Below, one piece after another: positions 13,641-26,760 of a stretch of DNA of 64,000 nt (its first letter is position 1; the number at the start of each line of letters is the position of its first letter). The notes beneath the pieces were generated by a model that made no database searches, had not been told where the DNA came from, and saw only the letters and a list, made by a program, of their open reading frames with translations. The stretch covers positions 124,001 to 188,000 of the forward strand of contig NW_025963623.1 in assembly GCF_910591885.1 (NCBI RefSeq). The letters run 5' to 3'. Source of the DNA: Bombus terrestris (taxonomy: Eukaryota > Arthropoda > Insecta > Hymenoptera > Apidae). A program made the translations under genes and the position numbers.

Positions 13641-14550
13641 GTGGGACAACGTGGGACACCGTTGGACACCGTGGGACACCGTTGGACACCGTTGGACACC
13701 GTTGGACATCGTTGGACATCGTTGGACACCGTGGGACACCGTTGGACACCGTTGGACACCGTTGGACATCGTTGGACACCGTTGGACACCGTTGGACATC
13801 GTTGGACACCGTGGGACAACGTGGGACAACGTGGGACAACGTGGGACAACGTGGGACAACGTGGGACATCGTGGGACAACGTGGGACAACGTGGGACAAC
13901 GTGGGACAACGTGGGACCACGTGGGACAACGTGGGACAACGTGGGACAACGTGGGACAACTTGGGACAACGTGGGACAACGTGGGACAACGTGGGACATC
14001 GTGGGACAACGTGGGACAACGTGGGAAAACGTGGGACAACGTGGGACACCGTTGGACATCGTTGGACACCGTGGGACACCGTGGGACAACGTGGGACAAC
14101 GTGGGACAACGTGGGACAACGTGGGACACCGTTGGACACCGTGGGACACCGTTGGACACCGTTGGACATCGTTGGACACCGTGGGACAACGTGGGACAAC
14201 GTGGGACAACGTGGGACAACGTGGGACAACGTGGGACAACGTGGGACAACGTGGGACAACGTGGGACAACGTGGGACAACGTGGGACAACGTGGGACAAC
14301 GTGGGACACCGTTGGACAACGTGGGACACCGTTGGACATCGTTGGACACCGTGGGACAACGTGGGACAACGTGGGACAACGTGGGACAACGTGGGACAAC
14401 GTGGGACACCGTTGGACATCGTTGGACATCGTTGGACATCGTGGGACACCGTTGGACATCGTTGGACATCGTTGGACACCGTTGGACACCGTTGGACAAC
14501 GTGGGACATCGTTGGACAACGTGGGACAACGTGGGACAACGTGGGACAAC

Positions 14551-14690
14551 GTGGGACACCGTTGGACACCGTGGGACACCGTTGGACACCGTTGGACACC
14601 GTTGGACATCGTTGGACATCGTTGGACATCGTGGGACACCGTTGGACATCGTTGGACATCGTTGGACACCGTTGGACATCGTTGGACACC
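14551..14690 (+). repeat. T-type unit block (short)
   Basis: A 14-unit block that opens with gtgggacacc, gttggacacc, gtgggacacc and ends with gttggacatc, gttggacacc. It is a shortened version of the 290-bp block type. Confidence 0.85.
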
Positions 14691-14910
14691 GTGGGACAAC
14701 GTGGGACAACGTGGGACAACGTGGGACAACGTGGGACATCGTGGGACATCGTGGGACAACGTGGGACAACGTGGGACAACGTGGGACATCGTGGGACAAC
14801 GTGGGACAACGTGGGACAACGTGGGACATCGTGGGACAACGTGGGACAACGTGGGACAACGTGGGACAACGTGGGACATCGTTGGACATCGTTGGACATC
14901 GTGGGACACC

Positions 14911-17710
14911 GTGGGACACCGTTGGACATCGTTGGACATCGTTGGACATCGTTGGACATCGTGGGACACCGTTGGACATCGTTGGACATCGTTGGACACC
15001 GTTGGACACCGTTGGACAACGTGGGACATCGTGGGACAACGTGGGACAACGTGGGACAACGTGGGACAACGTGGGACACCGTTGGACACCGTGGGACACC
15101 GTTGGACACCGTTGGACACCGTTGGACATCGTTGGACATCGTTGGACACCGTGGGACAACGTGGGACAACGTGGGACCACGTGGGACAACGTGGGACAAC
15201 GTGGGACAACGTGGGACAACTTGGGACACCGTGGGACAACGTGGGACAACGTGGGACATCGTGGGACAACGTGGGACAACGTGGGACAACGTGGGACATC
15301 GTGGGACAACGTGGGACAACGTGGGACAACGTGGGACAACGTGGGACAACGTGGGAGACCGTTGGACATCGTTGGACACCGTGGGACACCGTGGGACAAC
15401 GTGGGACAACGTGGGACAACGTGGGACAACGTGGGACACCGTTGGACATCGTTGGACACCGTGGGACAACGTGGGACAACGTGGGACAACGTGGGACACC
15501 GTTGGACACCGTTGGACACCGTTGGACACCGTTGGACATCGTTGGACACCGTGGGACAACGTGGGACAACGTGGGACAACGTGGGAAACCATGGAACAAC
15601 GTGGGACAACGTGGGACACCGTTGGACATCGTTGGACAACGTGGGACAACGTGGGACAACGTGGGACAACGTGGGACAACGTGGGACAACGTGGGACACC
15701 GTTGGACACCGTGGGACACCGTTGGACACCGTTGGACATCGTTGGACACCGTGGGACAACGTGGGACAACGTGGGACAACGTGGGACAACGTGGGACAAC
15801 GTGGGACAACGTGGGACAACGTGGGACAACGTGGGACAACGTGGGACAACGTGGGACAACGTGGGACATCGTGGGACAACGTGGGACAACGTGGGACAAC
15901 GTGGGACAACGTGGGACACCGTTGGACAACGTGGGACACCGTTGGACATCGTTGGACACCGTGGGACAACGTGGGACAACGTGGGACCACGTGGGACAAC
16001 GTGGGACAACGTGGGACAACGTGGGACAACGTGGGACAACGTGGGACAACGTGGGACATCGTGGGACAACGTGGGACAACGTGGGACACCGTTGGACATC
16101 GTTGGACACCGTGGGACACCGTGGGACAACGTGGGACAACGTGGGACAACGTGGGACAACGTGGGACAACGTGGGACAACGTGGGACAACGTGGGACAAC
16201 GTGGGACAACGTGGGACAACGTGGGACAACGTGGGACAACGTGGGACAACGTGGGACATCGTGGGACAACGTGGGACAACGTGGGACAACGTGGGACAAC
16301 GTGGGACACCGTTGGACAACGTGGGACACCGTTGGACATCGTTGGACACCGTGGGACAACGTGGGACAACGTGGGACCACGTGGGACAACGTGGGACAAC
16401 GTGGGACAACGTGGGACAACGTGGGACATCGTGGGACAACGTGGGACAACGTGGGACAACGTGGGACAACGTGGGACAACGTGGGACACCGTTGGACACC
16501 GTTGGACACCGTTGGACACCGTTGGACATCGTTGGACACCGTGGGACAACGTGGGACAACGTGGGACAACGTGGGAAACCATGGAACAACGTGGGACAAC
16601 GTGGGACACCGTTGGACATCGTTGGAAATCGTTGGACACCGTGGGACAACGTGGGACAACGTGGGAAAACGTGGGACAACGTGGGACACCGTTGGACATC
16701 GCTGGACACCGTTGGACATCGTTGGACACCGTGGGACAACGTGGGACAACGTGGGACAACGTGGGACAACGTGGGACAACGTGGGACAACGTGGGACAAC
16801 GTGGGACAACGTGGGACAACGTGGGACAGCGTGGGACAACGTGCGACATCGTGGGACAACGTGGGACAACGTGGGACAACGTGGGACAACGTGGGACATC
16901 GTTGGACACCGTTGGACACCGTGGGACAACGTGGGACAACGTGGGACAACGTGGGACAACGTGGGACAACGTGGGACAACGTGGGACAACGTGGGACAAC
17001 GTGGGACAACGTGGGACAACGTGGGACAACGTGGGACAACGTGGGACAACGTGGGACACCGTTGGACACCGTGGGACACCGTTGGACACCGTTGGACATC
17101 GTTGGACACCGTGGGACAACGTGGGACAACGTGGGACAACGTGGGACAACGTGGGACAACGTGGGACAACGTGGGACAACGTGGGACAACGTGGGACAAC
17201 GTGGGACAACGTGGGACAACGTGGGACATCGTGGGACAACGTGGGACAACGTGGGACAACGTGGGACAACGTGGGACACCGTTGGACAACGTGGGACACC
17301 GTTGGACATCGTTGGACACCGTGGGACAACGTGGGACAACGTGGGACCACGTGGGACAACGTGGGACAACGTGGGACAACGTGGGACAACGTGGGACAAC
17401 GTGGGACAACGTGGGACAACGTGGGACATCGTGGGACAACGTGGGACAACGTGGGACAACGTGGGACAACGTGGGACACCGTTGGACATCGTTGGACACC
17501 GTGGGACAACGTGGGACAACGTGGGACAACGTGGGACAACGTGGGACAACGTGGGACAACGTGGGAAACCATGGAACAACGTGGGACAACGTGGGACACC
17601 GTTGGACATCGTTGGACAACGTGGGACAACGTGGGACAACGTGGGACAACGTGGGACAACGTGGGACAACGTGGGACACCGTTGGACACCGTGGGACACC
17701 GTTGGACACC
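14911..17710 (+). repeat. 2.8-kb segmental copy, right (partner 9811-12610)
   Basis: Its private variants are ttgggacacc at 15221, gttggaaatc at 16621, gtgggacagc at 16821 and gtgcgacatc at 16841. The match ends at 17711, where gttggacaac stands in place of gttggacatc. That is also the edge of the later 1.17-kb tandem duplication. Confidence 0.9.
16551..17710 (+). repeat. 1.17-kb tandem duplication, left copy
   Basis: It matches 17721-18880 at an offset of 1,170 bp (117 units). Both share gttggaaatc (16621, 17791), seen nowhere else, and gtgcgacatc (16841, 18011). This copy has a private gtgggacagc (16821) and lacks the gtgggacaag that its partner has (18111), although the older relative at 11841 also has that unit. 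Confidence 0.92.
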
Positions 17711-17720
17711 GTTGGACAAC

Positions 17721-18880
17721 GTGGGACAACGTGGGACAACGTGGGAAACCATGGAACAACGTGGGACAACGTGGGACACCGTTGGACATCGTTGGAAATC
17801 GTTGGACACCGTGGGACAACGTGGGACAACGTGGGAAAACGTGGGACAACGTGGGACACCGTTGGACATCGCTGGACACCGTTGGACATCGTTGGACACC
17901 GTGGGACAACGTGGGACAACGTGGGACAACGTGGGACAACGTGGGACAACGTGGGACAACGTGGGACAACGTGGGACAACGTGGGACAACGTGGGACAAC
18001 GTGGGACAACGTGCGACATCGTGGGACAACGTGGGACAACGTGGGACAACGTGGGACAACGTGGGACATCGTTGGACACCGTTGGACACCGTGGGACAAC
18101 GTGGGACAACGTGGGACAAGGTGGGACAACGTGGGACAACGTGGGACAACGTGGGACAACGTGGGACAACGTGGGACAACGTGGGACAACGTGGGACAAC
18201 GTGGGACAACGTGGGACAACGTGGGACACCGTTGGACACCGTGGGACACCGTTGGACACCGTTGGACATCGTTGGACACCGTGGGACAACGTGGGACAAC
18301 GTGGGACAACGTGGGACAACGTGGGACAACGTGGGACAACGTGGGACAACGTGGGACAACGTGGGACAACGTGGGACAACGTGGGACAACGTGGGACATC
18401 GTGGGACAACGTGGGACAACGTGGGACAACGTGGGACAACGTGGGACACCGTTGGACAACGTGGGACACCGTTGGACATCGTTGGACACCGTGGGACAAC
18501 GTGGGACAACGTGGGACCACGTGGGACAACGTGGGACAACGTGGGACAACGTGGGACAACGTGGGACAACGTGGGACAACGTGGGACAACGTGGGACATC
18601 GTGGGACAACGTGGGACAACGTGGGACAACGTGGGACAACGTGGGACACCGTTGGACATCGTTGGACACCGTGGGACAACGTGGGACAACGTGGGACAAC
18701 GTGGGACAACGTGGGACAACGTGGGACAACGTGGGAAACCATGGAACAACGTGGGACAACGTGGGACACCGTTGGACATCGTTGGACAACGTGGGACAAC
18801 GTGGGACAACGTGGGACAACGTGGGACAACGTGGGACAACGTGGGACACCGTTGGACACCGTGGGACACCGTTGGACACC
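17721..18880 (+). repeat. 1.17-kb tandem duplication, right copy
   Basis: This is the right partner of 16551-17710. The junction between the copies is the single unit gttggacaac at 17711, where two unlike contexts have been joined. The copy carries markers at 17741 and 18731. Confidence 0.92.
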
Positions 18881-19100
18881 GTTGGACATCGTTGGACACC
18901 GTGGGACAACGTGGGACAACGTGGGACAACGTGGGACAACGTGGGACAACGTGGGACAACGTGGGACAACGTGGGACAACGTGGGACAACGTGGGACAAC
19001 GTGGGACACCGTTGGACAACGTGGGACACCGTTGGACATCGTTGGACACCGTGGGACAACGTGGGACAACGTGGGACAACGTGGGACAACGTGGGACAAC

Positions 19101-19320
19101 GTGGGACACCGTTGGACACCGTGGGACACCGTTGGACACCGTTGGACACCGTTGGACATCGTTGGACATCGTTGGACATCGTGGGACACCGTTGGACATC
19201 GTTGGACATCGTTGGACACCGTTGGACATCGTTGGACACCGTTGGACATCGTTGGACATCGTTGGACATCGTGGGACACCGTTGGACACCGTTGGACATC
19301 GTTGGACATCGTTGGACACC
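19101..19320 (+). repeat. T-type unit block
   Basis: A 22-unit block with two internal gtgggacacc units (19181 and 19271), followed by a G-type run and the marker at 19351. Confidence 0.87.
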
Positions 19321-19490
19321 GTGGGACAACGTGGGACAACGTGGGACAACGTGGGAAACCATGGAACAACGTGGGACAACGTGGGACACCGTTGGACATC
19401 GTTGGACAACGTGGGACAACGTGGGACAACGTGGGACAACGTGGGACAACGTGGGACAACGTGGGACATCGTGGGACAACGTGGGACAAC

Positions 19491-20140
19491 GTGGGACACC
19501 GTTGGACATCGTTGGACACCGTGGGACACCGTGGGACAACGTGGGACAACGTGGGACAACTTGGGACACCGTTGGACACCGTTGGACACCGTTGGACACC
19601 GTTGGACATCGTTGGACACCGTGGGACAACGTGGGACAACGTGGGACAACGTGGGACAACGTGGGACAACGTGGGACATCGTGGGACAACGTGGGACAAC
19701 GTGGGACAACGTGGGACAACGTGGGACAACGTGGGACAACGTGGGACAACGTGGGACAACGTGGGACAACGTGGGACAACGTGGGACAACGTGGGACACC
19801 GTGGGACACCGTGGGACACCGTTGGACACCGTGGGACACCGTTGGACACCGTGGGACAACGTGGGACAACGTGGGACAACGTGGGACAACGTGGGACAAC
19901 GTGGGACAACGTGGGAATCCATGGAACAACGTGGGACAACGTGGGACACCGTTGGACATCGTTGGACAACGTGGGACAACGTGGGACAACGTGGGACAAC
20001 GTGGGACAACGTGGGAAAACGTGGGACAACGTGGGACACCGTTGGACATCGCTGGACACCGTTGGACATCGTTGGACACCGTTGGACACCGTTGGACAAC
20101 GTGGGACATCGTGGGACAACGTGGGACAACGTGGGACAAC
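19491..20140 (+). repeat. Three-copy module, copy 2
   Basis: The landmarks are ttgggacacc at 19561, the same rare gtgggaatcc marker sub-variant at 19911 and gtgggaaaac at 20011. Past 20150 this copy lacks about 210 bp that is present after copy 1; the shared order resumes around gtgggaaaac at 20311, which pairs with 14021. Confidence 0.85.
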
Positions 20141-21180
20141 GTGGGACAACGTGGGACATCGTGGGACAACGTGGGACAACGTGGGACAACGTGGGACAAC
20201 GTGGGACCACGTGGGACAACGTGGGACAACGTGGGACAACGTGGGACAACTTGGGACAACGTGGGACAACGTGGGACAACGTGGGACATCGTGGGACAAC
20301 GTGGGACAACGTGGGAAAACGTGGGACAACGTGGGACACCGTTGGACATCGTTGGACACCGTGGGACACCGTGGGACAACGTGGGACACCGTTGGACATC
20401 GTTGGACACCGTGGGACAACGTGGGACCACGTGGGACAACGTGGGACAACGTGGGACAACGTGGGACAACGTGGGACATCGTGGGACAACGTGGGACAAC
20501 GTGGGACAACGTGGGGCAACGTGGGACAACGTGGGACACCGTTGGACACCGTTGGACACCGTTGGACACCGTTGGACATCGTTGGACACCGTGGGACAAC
20601 GTGGGACAACGTGGGACAACGTGGGAAACCATGGAACAACGTGGGACAACGTGGGACACCGTTGGACATCGTTGGACATCGTTGGACACCGTGGGACAAC
20701 GTGGGACAACGTGGGAAAACGTGGGACAACGTGGGACACCGTTGGACATCGCTGGACACCGTTGGACATCGTTGGACACCGTGGGACAACGTGGGACAAC
20801 GTGGGACAACGTGGGACAACGTGGGACAACGTGGGACAACGTGGGACAACGTGGGACAACGTGGGACAACGTGGGACAACGTGGGACAACGTGGGACATC
20901 GTGGGACAACGTGGGACAACGTGGGACAACGTGGGACAACGTGGGACATCGTTGGACACCGTTGGACACCGTGGGACAACGTGGGACAACGTGGGACAAG
21001 GTGGGACAACGTGGGACAACGTGGGACAACGTGGGACAACGTGGGACAACGTGGGACAACGTGGGACAACGTGGGACAACGTGGGACAACGTGGGACAAC
21101 GTGGGACACCGTTGGACACCGTGGGACACCGTGGGACAACGTGGGACAACGTGGGACATCGTTGGACATCGTTGGACATC

Positions 21181-22100
21181 GTGGGACACCGTTGGACATC
21201 GTTGAACATCGTTGGACACCGCTGGACATCGTTGGACATCGATGGACATCGTTGGACACCGTGGGACAACGTGGGACAACGTGGGACAACGTGGGACAAC
21301 GTGGGACAACGTGGGACAACGTGGGACAACGTGGGACAACGTGGGACAACGTGGGACAACGTGGGACAACGTGGGACAACGTGGGACACCGTTGGACACC
21401 GTGGGACACCGTTGGACACCGTTGGACATCGTTGGACACCGTGGGACAACGTGGGACAACGTGGGACAACGTGGGACAACGTGGGACAACGTGGGACAAC
21501 GTGGGACAACGAGGGACAACGTGGGACAACGTGGGACATCGTGGGACAACGTGGGACAACGTGGGACAACGTGGGACATCGTGGGACAACGTGGGACAAC
21601 GTGGGACAACGTGGGACAAAGTGGGACAACGTGGGACACCGTTGGACACCGTTGGACACCGTTGGACACCGTTGGACATCGTTGGACACCGTGGGACAAC
21701 GTGGGACACCGTTGGACACCGTTGGACACCGTTGGACACCGTTGGACATCGTTGGACACCGTGGGACAACGTGGGACAACGTGGGACATCGTGGGACAAC
21801 GTGGGACAACGTGGGACAACGTGGGACAACGTGGGACAACGTGGGACAACGTGGGACACCGTTGGACACCGTTGGACACCGTTGGACATCGTTGGACACC
21901 GTGGGACAACGTGGGACAACGTGGGACAACGTGGGAAACCATGGAACAACGTGGGACAACGTGGGACACCGTTGGACATCGTTGGACAACGTGGGACAAC
22001 GTGGGACAACGTGGGACAACGTGGGACAACGTGGGACAACGTGGGACAACGTGGGACACCGTTGGACACCGTGGGACACCGTTGGACACCGTTGGACATC
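21181..22100 (+). repeat. Four-copy module, copy 1
   Basis: The landmarks are gctggacatc (21221), gagggacaac (21511), gtgggacaaa exactly 100 bp later (21611), and a marker at 21931. This copy also has the private units gttgaacatc (21201) and gatggacatc (21241). Related copies lie at 25.8, 28.0 and 33.8 kb. Confidence 0.85.
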
Positions 22101-24360
22101 GTTGGACACCGTGGGACAACGTGGGACAACGTGGGACCACGTGGGACAACGTGGGACAACGTGGGACAACGTGGGACAACGTGGGACAACGTGGGACAAC
22201 GTGGGACATCGTGGGACAACGTGGGACAACGTGGGACACCGTTGGACATCGTTGGACACCGTGGGACTCCGTGGGACAACGTGGGACAACGTGGGACAAC
22301 GTGGGACAACGTGGGACAACGTGGGACAACGTGGGACAACGTGGGACAACGTGGGACAACGTGGGACAACGTGGGACAACGTGGGACAACGTGGGACAAC
22401 GTGGGACAACGTGGGACATCGTGGGACAACGTGGGACAACGTGGGACAACGTGGGACAACGTGGGACACCGTTGGACAACGTGGGACACCGTTGGACATC
22501 GTTGGACACCGTGGGACAACGTGGGACAACGTGGGACCACGTGGGACAACGTGGGACAACGTGGGACAACGTGGGACAACGTGGGACATCGTGGGACAAC
22601 GTGGGACAACGTGGGACAACGTGGGACAACGTGGGACAACGTGGGACACCGTTGGACACCGTTGGACACCGTTGGACACCGTTGGACATCGTTGGACACC
22701 GTGGGACAACGTGGGACAACGTGGGACAACGTGGGAAACCATGGAACAACGTGGGACAACGTGGGACACCGTTGGACATCGTTGGACATCGTTGGACACC
22801 GTGGGACAACGTGGGACAACGTGGGAAAACGTGGGACAACGTGGGACACCGTTGGACATCGCTGGACACCGTTGGACATCGTTGGACACCGTGGGACAAC
22901 GTGGGACAACGTGGGACAACGTGGGACAACGTGGGACAACGTGGGACAACGTGGGACAACGTGGGACAACGTGGGACAACGTGGGACAACGTGGGACAAC
23001 GTGGGACAACGTGGGACAACGTGGGACAACGTGGGACAACGTGGGACAACGTGGGACATCGTTGGACACCGTTGGACACCGTGGGACAACGTGGGACAAC
23101 GTGGGACAAGGTGGGACAACGTGGGACAACGTGGGACAACGTGGGACAACGTGGGACAACGTGGGACAACGTGGGACAACGTGGGACAACGTGGGACAAC
23201 GTGGGACAACGTGGGACACCGTTGGACACCGTGGGACACCGTTGGACACCGTTGGACATCGTTGGACACCGTGGGACAACGTGGGACAACGTGGGACAAC
23301 GTGGGACAACGTGGGACAACGTGGGACAACGTGGGACAACGTGGGACAACGTGGGACAACGTGGGACAACGTGGGACAACGTGGGACATCGTGGGACAAC
23401 GTGGGACAACGTGGGACAACGTGGGACAACGTGGGACACCGTTGGACAACGTGGGACACCGTTGGACAACGTGGGACACCGTTGGACATCGTTGGACACC
23501 GTGGGACAACGTGGGACAACGTGGGACCACGTGGGACAACGTGGGACAACGTGGGACAACGTGGGACAACGTGGGAAACCATGGAACAACGTGGGACAAC
23601 GTGGGACACCGTTGGACATCGTTGGACAACGTGGGACAACGTGGGACAACGTGGGACAACGTGGGACAACGTGGGACAACCTGGGACACCGTTGGACACC
23701 GTTGGACATCGTTGGACACCGTTGGACACCGTGGGACAACGTGGGACAACGTGGGACAACGTGGGACAACGTGGGACAACGTAGGACAACGTGGGACAAC
23801 GTGGGACAACGTGGGACAACGTGGGACAACGTGGGACAACGTGGGACAACGTGGGACACCGTTGGACACCGTGGGACACCGTTGGACACCGTTGGACATC
23901 GTTGGACACCGTGGGACAACGTGGGACAACGTGGGACAACGTGGGACAACGTGGGACAACGTGGGACAACGTGGGACAACGTGGGACAACGTGGGACAAC
24001 GTGGGACAACGTGGGACAACGTGGGACATCGTGGGACAACGTGGGACAACGTGGGACAACGTGGGACAACGTGGGACACCGTTGGACAACGTGGGACACC
24101 GTTGGACATCGTTGGACACCGTGGGACAACGTGGGACAACGTGGGACAACGTGGGACATCGTGGGACAACGTGGGACAACGTGGGACAACGTGGGACAAC
24201 GTGGGACACCGTTGGACAACGTGGGACACCGTTGGACATCGTTGGACACCGTGGGACAACGTGGGACAACGTGGGACCACGTGGGACAACGTGGGACTAC
24301 GTGGGACAACGTGGGACAACGTGGGACAACGTGGGACATCGTGGGACAACGTGGGACAAC

Positions 24361-25130
24361 GTGGGACACCGTTGGACATCGTTGGACACCGTGGGACACC
24401 GTGGGACAACGTGGGACAACGTGGGACAACTTGGGACACCGTTGGACACCGTTGGACACCGTTGGACACCGTTGGACATCGTTGGACACCGTGGGACAAC
24501 GTGGGACAACGTGGGACAACGTGGGACAACGTGGGACAACGTGGGACATCGTGGGACAACGTGGGACAACGTGGGACAACGTGGGACAACGTGGGACAAC
24601 GTGGGACAACGTGGGACAACGTGGGACAACGTGGGACAACGTGGGACAACGTGGGACAACGTGGGACAACGTGGGACACCGTTGGACACCGTGGGACACC
24701 GTTGGACACCGTTGGACATCGTTGGACACCGTGGGACAACGTGGGACAACGTGGGACAACGTGGGACAACGTGGGACAACGTGGGACAACGTGGGACAAC
24801 GTGGGACAACGTGGGACAACGTGGGACATCGTTGGACACCGTGGGACAACGTGGGACAACGTGGGACAACGTGGGACAACGTGGGACAACGTGGGACAAC
24901 GTGGGAAACCATGGAACAACGTGGGACAACGTGGGACACCGTTGGACATCGTTGGACAACGTGGGACAACGTGGGACAACGTGGGACAACGTGGGACAAC
25001 GTGGGAAAACGTGGGACAACGTGGGACACCGTTGGACATCGCTGGACACCGTTGGACATCGTTGGACACCGTTGGACACCGTTGGACAACGTGGGACATC
25101 GTGGGACAACGTGGGACAACGTGGGACAAC
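24361..25130 (+). repeat. Three-copy module, copy 3
   Basis: The landmarks are ttgggacacc at 24431, the marker at 24901 with the usual gtgggaaacc, and gtgggaaaac at 25001. Compared with copy 1 it has about 110 bp more between the ttgggacacc unit and the marker. The gtgggaatcc form is therefore shared only by copies 1 and 2. Confidence 0.83.
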
Positions 25131-25800
25131 GTGGGACAACGTGGGACACCGTTGGACACCGTGGGACACCGTTGGACACCGTTGGACACCGTTGGACATC
25201 GTTGGACATCGTTGGACACCGTGGGACACCGTTGGACACCGTTGGACACCGTTGGACATCGTTGGACACCGTTGGACATCGTTGGACACCGTGGGACAAC
25301 GTGAGACAACGTGGGACAACGTGGGACAACGTGGGACAACGTGGGACATCGTGGGACAACGTGGGACAACGTGGGACAACGTGGGACAACGTGGGACCAC
25401 GTGGGACAACGTGGGACAACGTGGGACAACGTGGGACAACTTGGGACAACGTGGGACAACGTGGGACAACGTGGGACATCGTGGGACAACGTGGGACAAC
25501 GTGGGACAACGTGGGACAACGTGGGACACCGTTGGACATCGTTGGACACCGTGGGACACCGTGGGACAACGTGGGACAACGTGGGACAACGTGGGACAAC
25601 GTGGGACAACGTGGGAAACCATGGAACAACGTGGGACAACGTGGGACACCGTTGGACATCGTTGGACAACGTGGGACAACGTGGGACCACGTGGGACAAC
25701 GTGGGACAACGTGGGACAACGTGGGACACCGTTGGACACCGTGGGACACCGTTGGACACCGTTGGACATCGTTGGACACCGTTGGACATCGTTGGACATC

Positions 25801-26760
25801 GTGGGACACCGTTGGACATCGTTGGACATCGTTGGACACCGCTGGACATCGTTGGACATCGTTGGACATCGTTGGACACCGTTGGACACCGTTGGACACC
25901 GTTGGACATCGTTGGACACCGTGGGACAACGTGGGACAACGTGGGACAACGTGGGACAACGTGGGACAACGTGGGACAACGTGGGACATCGTGGGACAAC
26001 GTGGGACAACGTGGGACAACGTGGGACAACGTGGGACAACGTGGGACACCGTTGGACACCGTGGGACACCGTTGGACACCGTTGGACATCGTTGGACACC
26101 GTGGGACAACGTGGGACAACGTGGGACAACGTGGGACAACGTGGGACATCGTGGGACAACGTGGGACAACGAGGGACAACGTGGGACAACGTGGGACATC
26201 GTGGGACAACGTGGGACAACGTGGGACAACGTGGGACATCGTGGGACAACGTGGGACAACGTGGGACAACGTGGGACAAAGTGGGACAACGTGGGACACC
26301 GTTGGACACCGTTGGACACCGTTGGACACCGTTGGACATCGTTGGACACCGTGGGACAACGTGGGACACCGTTGGACACCGTTGGACACCGTTGGACACC
26401 GTTGGACATCGTTGGACACCGTGGGACAACGTGGGACAACGTGGGACATCGTGGGACAACGTGGGACAACGTGGGACAACGTGGGACAACGTGGGACAAC
26501 GTGGGACAACGTGGGACACCGTTGGACACCGTTGGACACCGTTGGACATCGTTGGACACCGTGGGACAACGTGGGACAACGTGGGACAACGTGGGAAACC
26601 ATGGAACAACGTGGGACAACGTGGGACACCGTTGGACATCGTTGGACAACGTGGGACAACGTGGGACAACGTGGGACAACGTGGGACAACGTGGGACAAC
26701 GTGGGACAACGTGGGACACCGTTGGACACCGTGGGACACCGTTGGACACCGTTGGACATC
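25801..26760 (+). repeat. Four-copy module, copy 2
   Basis: The landmarks are gctggacatc (25841), gagggacaac (26171), gtgggacaaa (26271) and the marker (26591). It pairs with copy 3 at an offset of 2,160 bp up to 26760, where the patterns diverge. Confidence 0.88.
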
